Source of the DNA: Myxococcales bacterium
GTDB taxonomy: Bacteria; UBA10199; 2-02-FULL-44-16; JAAZCA01
Direction: 5' to 3'
Length of the DNA stretch: 58,168 nucleotides
Assembly: GCA_012513515.1 (NCBI GenBank)
Contig: JAAZCA010000006.1
Coordinates: 1 to 58,168, forward strand
This document shows positions 8,168 through 18,168 of this stretch, piece by piece (the first letter of the stretch is position 1; the number at the start of each line of letters is the position of its first letter). The notes beneath the pieces are model-generated. The model ran no database searches. It was not told where the DNA came from and saw only the letters and a list, made by a program, of their open reading frames with translations. The position numbers and the translations under genes are program-made.

Positions 8168-9745
8168 ATGTATATGATCGAAATGAGCCGATGCAAAAGG
8201 GTGATTCTGGCACTTATTTCCGGTTTGCTTGTCAGCGCTTCTTTTCCATTCTATCTGGCAGGTTTTAGCGCCCCGGACATGGGATGGATTGCGTGGTTTG
8301 CCCTGGTCCCTCTGTTCGTGGCAATCAGGGGGCTCGCTCCCAGAAAAGTTTTTTTGCTCACCTTCGTGGCTGCCTTCGTCTGGTATGGCACTTCGGTTTT
8401 CTGGGTTGGAAATGCGATGTACGTATTCGGCGGGCTCTCCCTGTCCATCTCCTCCCTGATAACCCTTCTGCTGGTTCTCGTAGTGACCCTTCACATATCC
8501 CTGGCCCCTGCGATAGCAGCCTTTATTTCACAGAGGTGGCGCGGTGAACCGATACTTCTGCTGCCGCTGGTCTGGGTAGCGATGGAGCTTTTCAGAAATT
8601 ATTTTCCGTGCGGAGGCTTCCCGTGGTCAACGATGGCGATGTCCCAGTGGAAATATCTTCCGCTCATTCAAATCGCGGATATCGTAGGAGCGTACGGAGT
8701 TATCTTCCTTGTAGTTTTTATCAATGCCTCCATCGCCGAAGCGATCTTTTTTCTCTGCAAAAAAAATGTTTCCCATCCGCTTTTCAAGCTGTCAATTTCA
8801 ATTCTGATAATAGCCGGGGTCTTGTCGTACGGATATTTCAGAATGGGGCGGATAGATTCCATATCGGAAAGTTCGGAGATATATCCGATAGCTCTGATTC
8901 AGGGGAATATATCGCAGGATGAAAAGTGGGATTCCGGAAAGGCGCAAAAAAATCTTGATGCGTATCGCCAAGAGGCGGCGAAACTGCTGCATGGACAGGT
9001 TCAGCTGATAGTCTGGCCGGAGGCCTCCTTTCCATGGTATCTGAAGGGCGATTCCAAAGAGTTGCCTCCCTCTAACTTCGGCATACCGGAGGGTTTCATA
9101 GGAAAAGCTCCGTTCACGCTGTTTGGCGCCATCCTCTCGGAAGAAAACGATATCTATCGAAACAGCGCAGTTCTCGTGGATTCCGGGGGAAAGGTCGAAT
9201 CCGTTTACCATAAGGTCCATATGGTTCCGTTTGGCGAGTATGTCCCGTATGAAAAACTATTTTTCTTTCTCAGAAGAATAGCCCTGCCGACGGGGAATTT
9301 TATTCCAGGCGAAGATATTCATCCAATGAGCGCAGGGGGAGTGCGTTTTACTCCGCTTATATGCTACGAAGATATATTTCCGGAGCTTGCCAGGTCATCG
9401 ACCTTGCAGGGCGGTGAGTTCATAGCCAATATAACGAACAATGCCTGGTTTGGAAGAACGGCGGCTCCTTTTCAGCATCTGGCCCTTTCGATATTTCGTG
9501 CCGTCGAAAACAGAAGGTATATGCTGCGTTCCACGAACACGGGGGTCTCCGCGGTCGTCGATCCTGTTGGAAGGGTTTTAGTGAGATCGGAGCTTTTTGA
9601 GCCTGCGACCATAGTGTCGAGCCTGAAGAGGATGGATCTTATTTCAAGCTACACAAAAAACGGCGACTGGTTCGCGTTGGGGTGCGCGCTTTACACCCTC
9701 ATAGGAATGTTTTTTGGGCTGGCTGCTAAGTACAGGCGCGGATAA
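8168..9745 (+). CDS. lnt: Apolipoprotein N-acyltransferase
   Basis: Lnt transfers a fatty acid from phospholipid to the N-terminal cysteine of lipoproteins in the inner membrane, which licenses them for Lol export. The 525-residue protein has an N-terminal group of membrane helices (about 10-235), a nitrilase-like periplasmic domain and a final helix. The catalytic triad is visible: E285 in VWPEASFPW, K349 in YHKVHMVPFGEYVP and C399 in LICYEDIFP. AGAGGG precedes the ATG. The phoH–HD–ybeY–lnt order is common in deltaproteobacteria. The lolCDE genes lie about 3 kb downstream and act on the same substrates. Confidence 0.97.
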   Translation: MYMIEMSRCKRVILALISGLLVSASFPFYLAGFSAPDMGWIAWFALVPLFVAIRGLAPRKVFLLTFVAAFVWYGTSVFWVGNAMYVFGGLSLSISSLITLLLVLVVTLHISLAPAIAAFISQRWRGEPILLLPLVWVAMELFRNYFPCGGFPWSTMAMSQWKYLPLIQIADIVGAYGVIFLVVFINASIAEAIFFLCKKNVSHPLFKLSISILIIAGVLSYGYFRMGRIDSISESSEIYPIALIQGNISQDEKWDSGKAQKNLDAYRQEAAKLLHGQVQLIVWPEASFPWYLKGDSKELPPSNFGIPEGFIGKAPFTLFGAILSEENDIYRNSAVLVDSGGKVESVYHKVHMVPFGEYVPYEKLFFFLRRIALPTGNFIPGEDIHPMSAGGVRFTPLICYEDIFPELARSSTLQGGEFIANITNNAWFGRTAAPFQHLALSIFRAVENRRYMLRSTNTGVSAVVDPVGRVLVRSELFEPATIVSSLKRMDLISSYTKNGDWFALGCALYTLIGMFFGLAAKYRRG

Positions 9746-9768
9746 TCAGCCATGAATTGGGGGGAATG

Positions 9769-10867
9769 ATGAACAGGGAACTTCGTGAGAAATACGACAA
9801 CCTGAAGGATCGTCTGGTAGAGATTAGGGGGCATCTTTGACGTAGATGCTAAAAAGCAGCGAATATCCGAGATCGACAATATATCACATCAACCTGGCTT
9901 CTGGGACGATGCGCGAAATGCCGGCAAGCTGACCAAAGAGAGAGATTCCCTCGTGGCAGTGGCTGAGGAATACGATTCTCTCGTTGCGATAGCGGGGGAT
10001 GTCGAGGCTATCATCGACTTGTTGGACTCAGACGATTCTCCTGAACTTGTAAAGGAGGCGGAGACGGAGCTCAGTAAAGCCGATGAGATCATAGCTAGGA
10101 TCGAATTTCGACGCATGCTCTCCGGAGAGCATGACGGCAGCGATGCCATCCTCTTTATAAACGCCGGCGCAGGCGGGACCGAGGCATGCGATTGGGTGGA
10201 GATATTGCTGCGCATGTATAGGCGTTGGGCCGATGAAAAGGGGTATAAAACTGAGATAGTCGATTTCACGCTCGGCGATGGGGCAGGTTTTAGAAGCGTG
10301 ACTATGACCGTCGCCGGAGAGTTCGCCTACGGATATTTGAAAGCGGAAAATGGTGTGCATAGGCTGGTGAGAATCTCCCCCTTCGACGCGAACAAGAGGC
10401 GGCACACCTCGTTCACCTCGGTCTTTGTACTTCCCGAGGTCGAGGATGATATCGAGATAGAGATCAGGTCCGAGGACCTTCGGGTCGATACCTACAGGGC
10501 TGGGGGGGCCGGAGGCCAGCACGTAAACAAGACCGACTCCGCCGTAAGGCTCACTCATATCCCGACCGGGATAGTGGTGGCATGTCAGAGCCAGAGAAGT
10601 CAGCACCAGAACAGGGATACTGCGATGAAACTGCTACGTTCGAAATTGTATGAACTCGAGATGCAGAAGAAGATGGATGCCCAGGCCGAACTGGAGAAGG
10701 ATAAGAAAAGAATCGAGTGGGGTTCGCAGATCAGATCATACGTGCTTCAGCCGTACAGGCTCATAAAGGATCACAGGACCGGATATGAGAGCGGCAACGT
10801 CGATGCGGTTCTCGACGGCGATTTGGATGAATTCATCAGGGCCTATCTTTTGAGGGGGGATAGATAG
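9769..10867 (+). CDS. prfB: Peptide chain release factor 2 with programmed +1 frameshift
   Basis: RF2 ends translation at UGA and UAA codons. The gene is in two frames. Codons 1-23 run from ATG 9769 to an in-frame TGA at 9838-9840. The context AGGGGG CAT CTT TGA C is the standard RF2 frameshift site: an internal Shine-Dalgarno-like element 3 bases before the slippery CTT, then the stop. Skipping one T gives CTT GAC and reads on to 10867, for 365 residues in total, the same as E. coli RF2. The downstream part carries the UGA-recognition tripeptide SPF (10376-10384) and the catalytic GGQ (10511-10519). GGGGGG precedes the start; ATG 9766 is an alternative. Confidence 0.96.
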
Positions 10868-10871
10868 CTCC

Positions 10872-10899
10872 TTGACTTCCTGTGCCTTGTAAATATAAC
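10872..10899 (+). promoter_or_regulatory. Putative sigma-70 promoter upstream of lysS
   Basis: TTGACT (10872-10877), a 16-base spacer and TATAAC (10894-10899). It lies just after the prfB stop and about 210 bases before lysS, so it would start the lysS–lol–bamA transcript with a long leader. Confidence 0.5.
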
Positions 10900-11007
10900 T
10901 CGTTGAAATTTCAGTATTTGGCACCTTAGAGGGGAACGGTATTTCCGCTTGAGGCGTGCGTGGAATGAGATTCATGGCCGTCATACTCGAGTGACGAAAA
11001 GGTTGTC

Positions 11008-11032
11008 ATCCCCGAGCGGTTTCGTCGGGGAT
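11008..11032. repeat. Palindrome of the GTCATCCCCGA type
   Basis: An 8-bp perfect stem ATCCCCGA / TCGGGGAT with a 9-base loop, in the prfB–lysS intergenic region. The left side with its flank (TGTCATCCCCGAG.GGT) matches the right part of the dispersed repeat at 55469-55736 almost base for base, so this may be a short relic of that family. There is no T run, so it is not a typical terminator. Confidence 0.55.
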
Positions 11033-11112
11033 CCGGCAAAAATCCTGACCGGGCTCCTCTTTGGATAGATCTTTAATTACCTATGTAAGCACTGCATATA
11101 TAAGGGCCGCAT

Positions 11113-12603
11113 ATGTCTGAATCAGAAAATCAATATGTGAAGATAAGAAAGAAGAAGGGGGCCGACCTCAGAAGTGAAGGGATAAACCCCTTTAAAAACG
11201 GCATCTCTCCGACGCATAAGATAGGCGGTATCCTAGGAAAATATGGCTCAGTGGAGGGGGCTGCCCTGGAGGCCGACCAGTCTGAATTCGTCATAGCCGG
11301 AAGGATGATGGCCCTTCGTTCCTTCGGAAAGGCCGCATTCTTAAAGCTTCGCGACAACTCCGGAGACTTGCAGGTTTTTGTTGAAAAACAAACAGTTGGA
11401 GAGGAACAGTTCAAGCTTTTTAAGAAGCTCGATGTGGGTGATATCGTGCTTTTTAAAGGAAATCTTTTTAGGACCAAAACCGATGAGCTGACTCTTGCAT
11501 CGAACTCCTTAACCCTACTGACTAAATCCTACAGGCCGCTTCCTGAAAAATGGCATGGCCTCACCGATGTCGAAACCAGATACAGGCAGCGCTATGTCGA
11601 TCTCATAGTCAACGAAGGGGTCATGGAGACCTTCATCAAGCGTTCCCGGATAATTCAGGCGCTAAGGGATTTTATGACCGAACGCGATTTTTTGGAGGTC
11701 GAAACTCCCATGATGCATCCGATACCCGGGGGAGCCGCCGCAAAGCCCTTCGTTACGCATCACAACAAGCTCGATATGGATCTATATCTGAGGGTTGCCC
11801 CCGAGTTATATCTCAAGCGATTACTGGTGGGGGGGATGGAGAGGGTCTTCGAGATCAACAGGAATTTTAGAAATGAAGGGATCTCCATCAAGCATAATCC
11901 TGAGTTTACGATGCTCGAGTTCTATCAGAGCTATGCAACATATGAGGACCTTATAAAACTTACGGAGGAGATGCTTTCATCCATTTCGCAAAAAGTTCTT
12001 GGTAAAACCAAGATTTTGTATCAGGGGCAGGAAATAGATTTCACGCCTCCATACAAGCGCTATACCATCGAAGAGTCGTTGATAGAGGTAGGAAAGGTTC
12101 CGCCGGAGGTTTTGAAATCGCGTGAGAAAGCGCTCAACTTTGCCCAGGGACTCGGCGACAAACTCAAATCCAAGGATGAAGGGCTCGGCGCGATAACGAC
12201 CGAAATCTTTGAACTCGTGGTTGAACAAAAGCTGATAAACCCGACGTTCATCACGCAGTATCCTATAGAGGTTTCTCCGCTTTCGAGAAGAAACGAGGCC
12301 AATCCCGAATATGCGGACCGCTTCGAACTCTTCATATATGGAAGGGAGATAGCAAATGGATTTTCTGAGTTGAATGATCCAGAGGATCAGGCCTCCCGTT
12401 TCAAATCGCAGGTCGATGCGCTCCATCGTGGTGACGAAGAGGCGATGCATTTCGACGAGGACTATATCCAGGCACTCGAGTACGGAATGCCGCCAGCTGC
12501 CGGAGAGGGGATAGGAATTGACAGGCTCGTGATGCTTCTTACCGATTCCCCCTCGATACGCGATGTCATTTTATTTCCGCAGCTCAAGAAGATAAACCAG
12601 TGA
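11113..12603 (+). CDS. lysS: Lysyl-tRNA synthetase, class II
   Basis: Charges tRNA-Lys with lysine in the cytoplasm. The 496-residue length is usual for the class II enzyme. The N-terminal OB-fold anticodon-binding domain (about 55-145) includes VIAGRMMALRSFGKAAFLKLRD. The catalytic domain shows motif 1 around RSRIIQALRDFMTERDFLEVETPMM, motif 2 around FEINRNFRNEGIS..HNPEFTMLE and motif 3 GEGIGIDRLVMLL. The ribosome-binding site is weak. It is followed 19 bases later by the first Lol permease, the same order seen in many deltaproteobacteria. Confidence 0.97.
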   Translation: MSESENQYVKIRKKKGADLRSEGINPFKNGISPTHKIGGILGKYGSVEGAALEADQSEFVIAGRMMALRSFGKAAFLKLRDNSGDLQVFVEKQTVGEEQFKLFKKLDVGDIVLFKGNLFRTKTDELTLASNSLTLLTKSYRPLPEKWHGLTDVETRYRQRYVDLIVNEGVMETFIKRSRIIQALRDFMTERDFLEVETPMMHPIPGGAAAKPFVTHHNKLDMDLYLRVAPELYLKRLLVGGMERVFEINRNFRNEGISIKHNPEFTMLEFYQSYATYEDLIKLTEEMLSSISQKVLGKTKILYQGQEIDFTPPYKRYTIEESLIEVGKVPPEVLKSREKALNFAQGLGDKLKSKDEGLGAITTEIFELVVEQKLINPTFITQYPIEVSPLSRRNEANPEYADRFELFIYGREIANGFSELNDPEDQASRFKSQVDALHRGDEEAMHFDEDYIQALEYGMPPAAGEGIGIDRLVMLLTDSPSIRDVILFPQLKKINQ

Positions 12604-12622
12604 TGCCCTCGAAGGGGTTCAG

Positions 12623-13855
12623 ATGAAGTTTTCATCTTGGATAGCCTGGCGATATTTCTTTTCAGGCAATTCCTCCCAATTCGGACCGTTTCTTTCGGCC
12701 GTTTCCGTAACAGGAATCGCCATCGCGATCTTTTTTATGGTCGTGGTGATGTCGGTCATGACCGGTTTTCGCAGCGAGCTTACCGATCGCCTGATAGGGT
12801 TCAATGCGCACGTTGAAATTTCTGCCGACGCAGATTCCAGCTCCGGTCTTAGTGCGGAAAAAATTCTGCAGCTTGCGAACTGGAAGGGGCTTGGCTCGGT
12901 TCAGAGGTATGTCGAGGGCGAGGTCATAGCCCGTTCAGATGCCAGTGGGGAGATGCTCCTCCAAGGGGCAAGATTAAGGGGGATAGACCCTGACGATATC
13001 TCGGCTATCTCTCGTGCCGAATTTCATTTTCCGCAGGTTTACGGATCGGAGGAAAATGGATGGCACGGCGGCGCACTCATCGGGCGCGAAATAGTCGGAC
13101 AGATATTAGTGCATCCCGATTTTGGCGATTCCATCGAGATAGTCGCCCCCCTTGCTGAAGTAGGGCCGAGCGGAGAACTTTCGCCCAATATGCGAAAGGT
13201 CAGGGTGGATGGAGTTTTTAAGACCGGAATATACGAGCACGATTCGAAGTTCATATTACTCCCATACGAACTGGCGGAGGCAACTCTCGGCCTTCAGGGA
13301 AGGCGCGGCTTTCGCCTCTTTCTTGCAGACCCGTTCGATGCGCAGGATCTCGTCGCAAAGTTAAACGCAACCCTTCCTGAGGGCTGGACTGCCATCGGAT
13401 GGCAGGAAAAAAACAAGAGGCTTCTCTCCGCGCTTCGGTTGGAAAGAATCGGGATGGGGATCATACTCACGTTGGCTCTTGTCATTTCCTCACTTTCCAT
13501 AGGCGGGGTTTTGCTTCTCCTCATAGCATCGAAGAGGAAAGATATGGCCGTTCTGCGATCTTTAGGCTTGCGCGAACGATCGATTGCAGCGATTTTTTCT
13601 CTAAACTCGTTTTACATAGGCATGGCCGGTACTTTGATCGGTATGATCTTAGGGGTCGCTGTTTGTCTCTTGCTGGAGGCTAAACCGCTCTCTTTGCCAT
13701 CATCCTATTATCTCGAATATCTGCCGGTGGATCTGAGTGTTTATTCTGTTATGGCGCCTGCAGTTTTGGGTTCTCTTGTTTCAATAGCAGCGGGAATCAG
13801 GCCTGCATTCGGGGCATCCAAATTTTCGGTAGCCGATGCGTTGAGGTATGAATAG
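12623..13855 (+). CDS. lolC: Lipoprotein-releasing system permease, LolC/LolE type (first copy)
   Basis: An inner-membrane subunit of the ABC transporter that extracts mature lipoproteins and passes them to the periplasmic carrier. The 410-residue protein begins with the family signature (a WIAWRY-type start, then a first helix with VSVTGIAIAIFFMVVVMSVM and TGF..EL...). A large periplasmic MacB-like domain spans about 50-265, and three C-terminal FtsX-type helices cover about 275-405. GKxVxxLRSLG-like coupling residues appear as KDMAVLRSLGLRERSI. It abuts the second permease directly (stop 13853-13855, ATG 13856). Whether it corresponds to LolC or LolE cannot be told by eye. Confidence 0.88.
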   Translation: MKFSSWIAWRYFFSGNSSQFGPFLSAVSVTGIAIAIFFMVVVMSVMTGFRSELTDRLIGFNAHVEISADADSSSGLSAEKILQLANWKGLGSVQRYVEGEVIARSDASGEMLLQGARLRGIDPDDISAISRAEFHFPQVYGSEENGWHGGALIGREIVGQILVHPDFGDSIEIVAPLAEVGPSGELSPNMRKVRVDGVFKTGIYEHDSKFILLPYELAEATLGLQGRRGFRLFLADPFDAQDLVAKLNATLPEGWTAIGWQEKNKRLLSALRLERIGMGIILTLALVISSLSIGGVLLLLIASKRKDMAVLRSLGLRERSIAAIFSLNSFYIGMAGTLIGMILGVAVCLLLEAKPLSLPSSYYLEYLPVDLSVYSVMAPAVLGSLVSIAAGIRPAFGASKFSVADALRYE

Positions 13856-15079
13856 ATGAAGATGTATGCACTCAGGCGTTTTTTAAAACACCGCTTTTAT
13901 GCGGACCTCTGCATGCCGCGTTCGGTAAGGGTTATGAAAAGGATATCGACCGTGGCTGTGGCGTTGTCCGTGTGTGCGCTCGTCATTTCGCTTTCGGTGG
14001 GCACGGGTTTTGAACGGGCCTATAGAGAGGCGCTGATGGGCTTCAACTCTCATCTGGTTGTGATGAATACATCCGGCACCTTTCCCGTCGAAGAGATTGA
14101 AAAAATCAAATCGATAGTGGGCGACGATCTTTTGGGAGCGACACCGTTTCTTTATCGCGAGGCACTCGCTATAAGGCGGGGTGAGGTGCGGGGCGTGGTG
14201 TTAAAAGGAATCGATCCCGCTACGTACACGGATGTAAGCGACGTTAAGATTTCTAGCGAGGCGAACCTTTCCACTACAGAACTATTCAGGGGGAATTCTT
14301 CCTCCGGGCCTCATGGTGGAATCGTCGGGCTTTCTCTTGCCGAGGGATTGGAAGATGGGGAGATCATCCGCGTGATGATTCCCGATGACCATGGGGGAAA
14401 GTTTGTGGAGATGCCGGTTCTTGGCACCTTCGAGTCGGGAATCAACGACTACGATTCGCAGTTCATTTTGATGCGAATAGAAGAGCTGGAGAAAATGTTC
14501 GGTTTGAATTCCGGAGAGATAACAGGGGTTGAAATCAAGCTCCGGGATCCCGATTCCTCTGAAAAAATCGGCAGTACTATTACCGATGAGATGGGGCTTC
14601 TGTACGAGGTCACGACATGGCAGGAATTGAATTCCGATCTCTTTTCAGCGATCAAACTCGAGAAGGTCGTCTCATCTCTCATAATGGGGTCGATGGTCGT
14701 TGTTTCGATGCTGAATCTCATGGCGCTGATAGTCCTGATGATGATGAAACGGCTACCGCAGATATCCCTTTTAAAGGCCATAGGGCTTTGCGCTGCCGAG
14801 ATCGAAAAGCTGCTCATTTCAGGAGGGCTTTTGGTCGCCAGGAAGGGCGTCATAGCTGGTCTTGCGGGTGGGCTAATCATTTCCTTGATCATTCAGAGGT
14901 TCCGAATTATAGAGCTCGACCCTGAAATTTATTTGATAAATTCGCTTCCTGTAGAAGTTTCCCCCGCAATCTGCGGAACGGTTCTGGCCTTTTGCATGGC
15001 GGCGGCTTACGCCGCTTCAAAGGTCGCTGCAAAGAGGGTGGCGAAGGGAATTTCAATGGAAGGTTTAAAGATTCGCTGA
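13856..15079 (+). CDS. lolE: Lipoprotein-releasing system permease, LolC/LolE type (second copy)
   Basis: A 407-residue second FtsX-like permease with the same layout as its neighbour: one N-terminal helix (about 27-48, VALSVCALVISLSVGTGFE), a periplasmic domain including MGFNSHLVVMNTS and GVVLKGIDP, and three C-terminal helices from about 275. The coupling segment reads LPQISLLKAIGLCAAEIEKL. Together the two permeases would form a LolC–LolE heterodimer, whereas many deltaproteobacteria encode only one permease. The stop overlaps the lolD ATG by one base (TGATG). The C/E assignment is tentative. Confidence 0.85.
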   Translation: MKMYALRRFLKHRFYADLCMPRSVRVMKRISTVAVALSVCALVISLSVGTGFERAYREALMGFNSHLVVMNTSGTFPVEEIEKIKSIVGDDLLGATPFLYREALAIRRGEVRGVVLKGIDPATYTDVSDVKISSEANLSTTELFRGNSSSGPHGGIVGLSLAEGLEDGEIIRVMIPDDHGGKFVEMPVLGTFESGINDYDSQFILMRIEELEKMFGLNSGEITGVEIKLRDPDSSEKIGSTITDEMGLLYEVTTWQELNSDLFSAIKLEKVVSSLIMGSMVVVSMLNLMALIVLMMMKRLPQISLLKAIGLCAAEIEKLLISGGLLVARKGVIAGLAGGLIISLIIQRFRIIELDPEIYLINSLPVEVSPAICGTVLAFCMAAAYAASKVAAKRVAKGISMEGLKIR

Positions 15080-15780
15080 TGGATAAGACGAGAATAGTAG
15101 AAGCCAAAGGAGTAAGCAAGATCTACACCGGGGCGGCCTCGCCGCTCAAGGTGCTGTCCGGGCTTTCCCTCTCAGTCGAGGCGGGAGAACGCGTCGGTAT
15201 TTACGGTGCATCCGGCTCTGGAAAATCGACGCTTCTCCACATACTCGGCGGAATCGACCTCCCCACCTCCGGTGAAATTTATGTTGCAGGAAGGTCGATC
15301 AGCTCGATTTCACAGGACGAGCTGTCAGATTTCAGAAATAGGACCATAGGATTTGTGTTTCAATTCTATCACCTGCTTCCGGAGTTTACGGCGGTGGAAA
15401 ACGTTATGCTTCCGGCCCTCATATCCGGCCTTCCATTTGAAGAGGCTAGAAATCGCTCGATTTCCTCCCTTTCGGCGGTGGGGCTGGCGGAAAGAGCGGA
15501 TCACAGGCCCGGGATGCTTTCTGGCGGAGAGCAACAGAGGGTGGCGATAGCAAGAGCCTCAGTCATGCGACCTAAGGTCATATTTGCAGATGAACCGACG
15601 GGCAACCTGGACAGGGAAAGCGGCAGGGTGGTCTGGCACTATCTGATGGAGCTCAATCGCTCAGAGGGGATCTCTCTCATCCTGGTCACCCATAACAGGG
15701 AGCTTGTAAAATCACTTTCAAAAGCATATGAGCTGCGGGACGGCGCCCTTTGCGCGTACTCCGATGGAGACTTGAGATGA
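15079..15780 (+). CDS. lolD: Lipoprotein-releasing system ATP-binding protein
   Basis: The ABC ATPase that powers the two adjacent permeases. At 233 residues it has the same length as E. coli LolD. The Walker A motif is GASGSGKST, the Q-loop is [13 protein letters not shown], the ABC signature is [14 protein letters not shown] and Walker B is [12 protein letters not shown], followed by the H-loop VTHNRE. The ATG at 15079 overlaps the stop of the second permease; the frame is open further upstream, but that part is out-of-frame permease coding sequence. The stop overlaps the bamA ATG (ATGA), so translation of the whole set is coupled. Confidence 0.95.
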   Translation: MDKTRIVEAKGVSKIYTGAASPLKVLSGLSLSVEAGERVGIYGASGSGKSTLLHILGGIDLPTSGEIYVAGRSISSISQDELSDFRNRTIGFVFQFYHLLPEFTAVENVMLPALISGLPFEEARNRSISSLSAVGLAERADHRPGMLSGGEQQRVAIARASVMRPKVIFADEPTGNLDRESGRVVWHYLMELNRSEGISLILVTHNRELVKSLSKAYELRDGALCAYSDGDLR

Positions 15781-18080
15781 GCATTTGGGGGAGAATAAAT
15801 AGAGGGAGGATATCCCTCGCCTGCATCGCTGTGTTGGCTGCGCTCTTGTTTTCGACGGCAGTTTTTGCGCTGGAGCCGGTGGTAAAAGAGGTCGATGTTA
15901 TCGGGAACAGAAGAACTCCTGACGAGACCATCAAGGAGATGCTCATGATGAGGCGTGAAGGACGCCTCGACATGGACCTCGTCGATGCCGATATAAAACG
16001 CATCTACAAACTCGGCCAGTTCCAAGATGTCCATGCCGAGACCACCCCGGCCGAGGGTGGCGTCAAGCTCACCTACGTGGTTGTTGAAAAACCTCTCATC
16101 TCCAAGATTTCATTCGACGGGAACAAGAAGCTTAAAACCGACGATCTGCTAAACGAGGTCAGACAGCGCACCTATGCGGTTTTCGATGAGAAGAGCGTGG
16201 CGATCTCCATGGAGAACATAAGGGCCGCCTATGCCAAGAAGGGATATTATCTTGCCGATATCGATTATCATACAACCTCTGTCGGCGAGGACGAGGCTGA
16301 GCTCATATTCGACATAAAAGAAAATCAGGGTGTCGCCGTGCGCAGAATCATGTTTATCGGAAATAAGGTTTTTTCCGATGACGAACTTCGCGACGCCGTA
16401 AAGACGAGGCAGAAGGGGGCATTCTCCTTTCTTACCGGTTCAGGGAAATATAGCGAAGAGATGTTACGCAACGATCTTCTCTTCTTGACTTATTTTTATC
16501 TCAATCACGGATACCTCAAGGTGAAGGTCGAACCGCCGAGAACCACCATATCCAAGGACAAGCGCTACATATTTGTTACCTTTCAAGTTCATGAAGGGGA
16601 GCAGTACAGGATCGGCGATGTCAGCATAGAAGGAGATATACTGACGACCAAGGAAGAGCTCACCTCGATACTGAAGACGAAAAAGGGGAACATATATTCG
16701 CAGCAGACCCTCGACCAGGATATCATGAACCTCACCGACAGATACGGCGATGAGGGATATGCGTATGCAAATATAATTCCACAGACTGTTCCGAATGATG
16801 AGGACCTGACCGCCGACCTTTACGTCAGCATAAGCAAGGGGAACAGGATAAAGATCGAACAGATCAACATCTATGGAAATACCAACACCCGCGACAAGGT
16901 GATACGCCGTGAGATGATGATCAAGGAAAACGACAGGTATAGCGAGCGGCTCGTGAGACGAAGCAAAGAAAATCTCATGAGGCTGGGCTTTTTCGAAGAG
17001 GTCAACTTTGCAACCCCCAGGGGTAGCAAGGATGACACTATGATCCTCAATGTGACCGTTAAGGAAAGATCGACGAGGAGTTTCAACGTAGGGGCGGGGT
17101 TTTCATCGGTCGAGAAATTCATATTCAACGCCTCGGTGAGGCTGGACAACTTCAAGGGCTTTGGAATGTCCACCGCTGTTTCCGCGGAACTTTCGAAGAT
17201 AAGACAGCTCTTCATGCTCTCAGTATCGGATCCTTATTTCCTCGATACCAACTGGCTCGCAGGTTTTTCCGTCTATAGAACGGCCTACTATTATACCGAT
17301 TTCAAAAGAGAGGCGACCGGCGGCGACATCAATTTTGGCCACAGATTTTTCGATAATTTTTCTGCAAACCTTGGATATCAGATCGAGCATGTGAGCGTTG
17401 GATCCTTCAGCTACGCGGTGCCACAGAGGTTTCGCGAAGATTCCAGCGGGCTCACGTCGGGGCTCAACTTTACGATAAGCCGCGATACGACTAACAACCG
17501 CCTCGCTCCTACCAAGGGAATGTACAATGCGCTCATGCAGGAGGTCTCTGGTGCGAAGCTTGGCGGCAATAACGATTTTTATAGGGTCAACTTCAGGACG
17601 ATGCTCTACGAGCCGGTCTGGAAGGGGATCATCTTCAGGCAGTTTTTCCGAATGGGCTATGTGAAGAGCCTGAACGACAATCCCGTTCCGCTGTATGAAA
17701 GATTTTTCACAGGCGGTCCCAACTCCCTCAGGGGATTTTATCCCAACTCAGTAGGCCCGTCGCTCAGGATACCTTCATCCGTTTCCGGCCCAGTTGAAAA
17801 CTTCGTTTACGGAGGAGACAAGCTGATGCTCTTCGTGACGGAGTTGGAATTCCCTGTGGTCGACAAGGCTGGAATAAGGGCAGTCGCGTTTTTCGATGCA
17901 GGGAATGCCTACGCTGAGGAACAGAATTATTCCTTCCGCAATATCAGGATGGATTACGGATTTGGAATACGCTGGAACTCTCCTATGGGGCCGCTGCGCT
18001 TTGAATGGGGGATTCCGATACAGCGCCGTTCCGGGGAGGACAGCGTCGTTTTCAACTTCACCATCGGTAATTTCTTCTAA
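15777..18080 (+). CDS. bamA: Outer membrane protein assembly factor BamA
   Basis: The outer-membrane Omp85 protein that folds and inserts beta-barrel proteins. The 767-residue protein has a signal peptide ending near residue 33 (VFALEP). Five POTRA domains follow over about 35-420, each with strands such as VVKEVDVIGNRRTPDETI, LISKISFDGNKKLKTDDLL and IEQINIYGNTNTRDKVI. A 16-strand barrel covers about 430-767. The barrel carries RFFTGGPNSLRGF (the conserved VRGF-type loop 6 motif) and ends in phenylalanine (FTIGNFF), the usual C-terminal sorting signal. The start ATGA overlaps lolD. Confidence 0.97.
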   Translation: MSIWGRINRGRISLACIAVLAALLFSTAVFALEPVVKEVDVIGNRRTPDETIKEMLMMRREGRLDMDLVDADIKRIYKLGQFQDVHAETTPAEGGVKLTYVVVEKPLISKISFDGNKKLKTDDLLNEVRQRTYAVFDEKSVAISMENIRAAYAKKGYYLADIDYHTTSVGEDEAELIFDIKENQGVAVRRIMFIGNKVFSDDELRDAVKTRQKGAFSFLTGSGKYSEEMLRNDLLFLTYFYLNHGYLKVKVEPPRTTISKDKRYIFVTFQVHEGEQYRIGDVSIEGDILTTKEELTSILKTKKGNIYSQQTLDQDIMNLTDRYGDEGYAYANIIPQTVPNDEDLTADLYVSISKGNRIKIEQINIYGNTNTRDKVIRREMMIKENDRYSERLVRRSKENLMRLGFFEEVNFATPRGSKDDTMILNVTVKERSTRSFNVGAGFSSVEKFIFNASVRLDNFKGFGMSTAVSAELSKIRQLFMLSVSDPYFLDTNWLAGFSVYRTAYYYTDFKREATGGDINFGHRFFDNFSANLGYQIEHVSVGSFSYAVPQRFREDSSGLTSGLNFTISRDTTNNRLAPTKGMYNALMQEVSGAKLGGNNDFYRVNFRTMLYEPVWKGIIFRQFFRMGYVKSLNDNPVPLYERFFTGGPNSLRGFYPNSVGPSLRIPSSVSGPVENFVYGGDKLMLFVTELEFPVVDKAGIRAVAFFDAGNAYAEEQNYSFRNIRMDYGFGIRWNSPMGPLRFEWGIPIQRRSGEDSVVFNFTIGNFF

Positions 18081-18099
18081 CTTAACCCCCCGTTTTCAC

Positions 18100-18128
18100 T
18101 TGTCTTATGGCGACCATTATAATATAAG
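18100..18128 (+). promoter_or_regulatory. Putative sigma-70 promoter of the skp pair
   Basis: TTGTCT (18100-18105), a 17-base spacer and TATAAG (18123-18128) in the bamA–skp gap. A perfect TATAAT also lies at 18118-18123 but would have only a 12-base spacer. The next gene has a strong AAGGAGGA ribosome-binding site. Confidence 0.5.
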
Positions 18129-18168
18129 CGCCGGAAACGTGTAACTATGTGTAAAAGGAGGAGTTTTT

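Noticed and set aside
9769-9840. prfB as a frameshifted pseudogene
   Set aside because: The stop sits in the exact programmed RF2 frameshift context, and both parts are otherwise intact.
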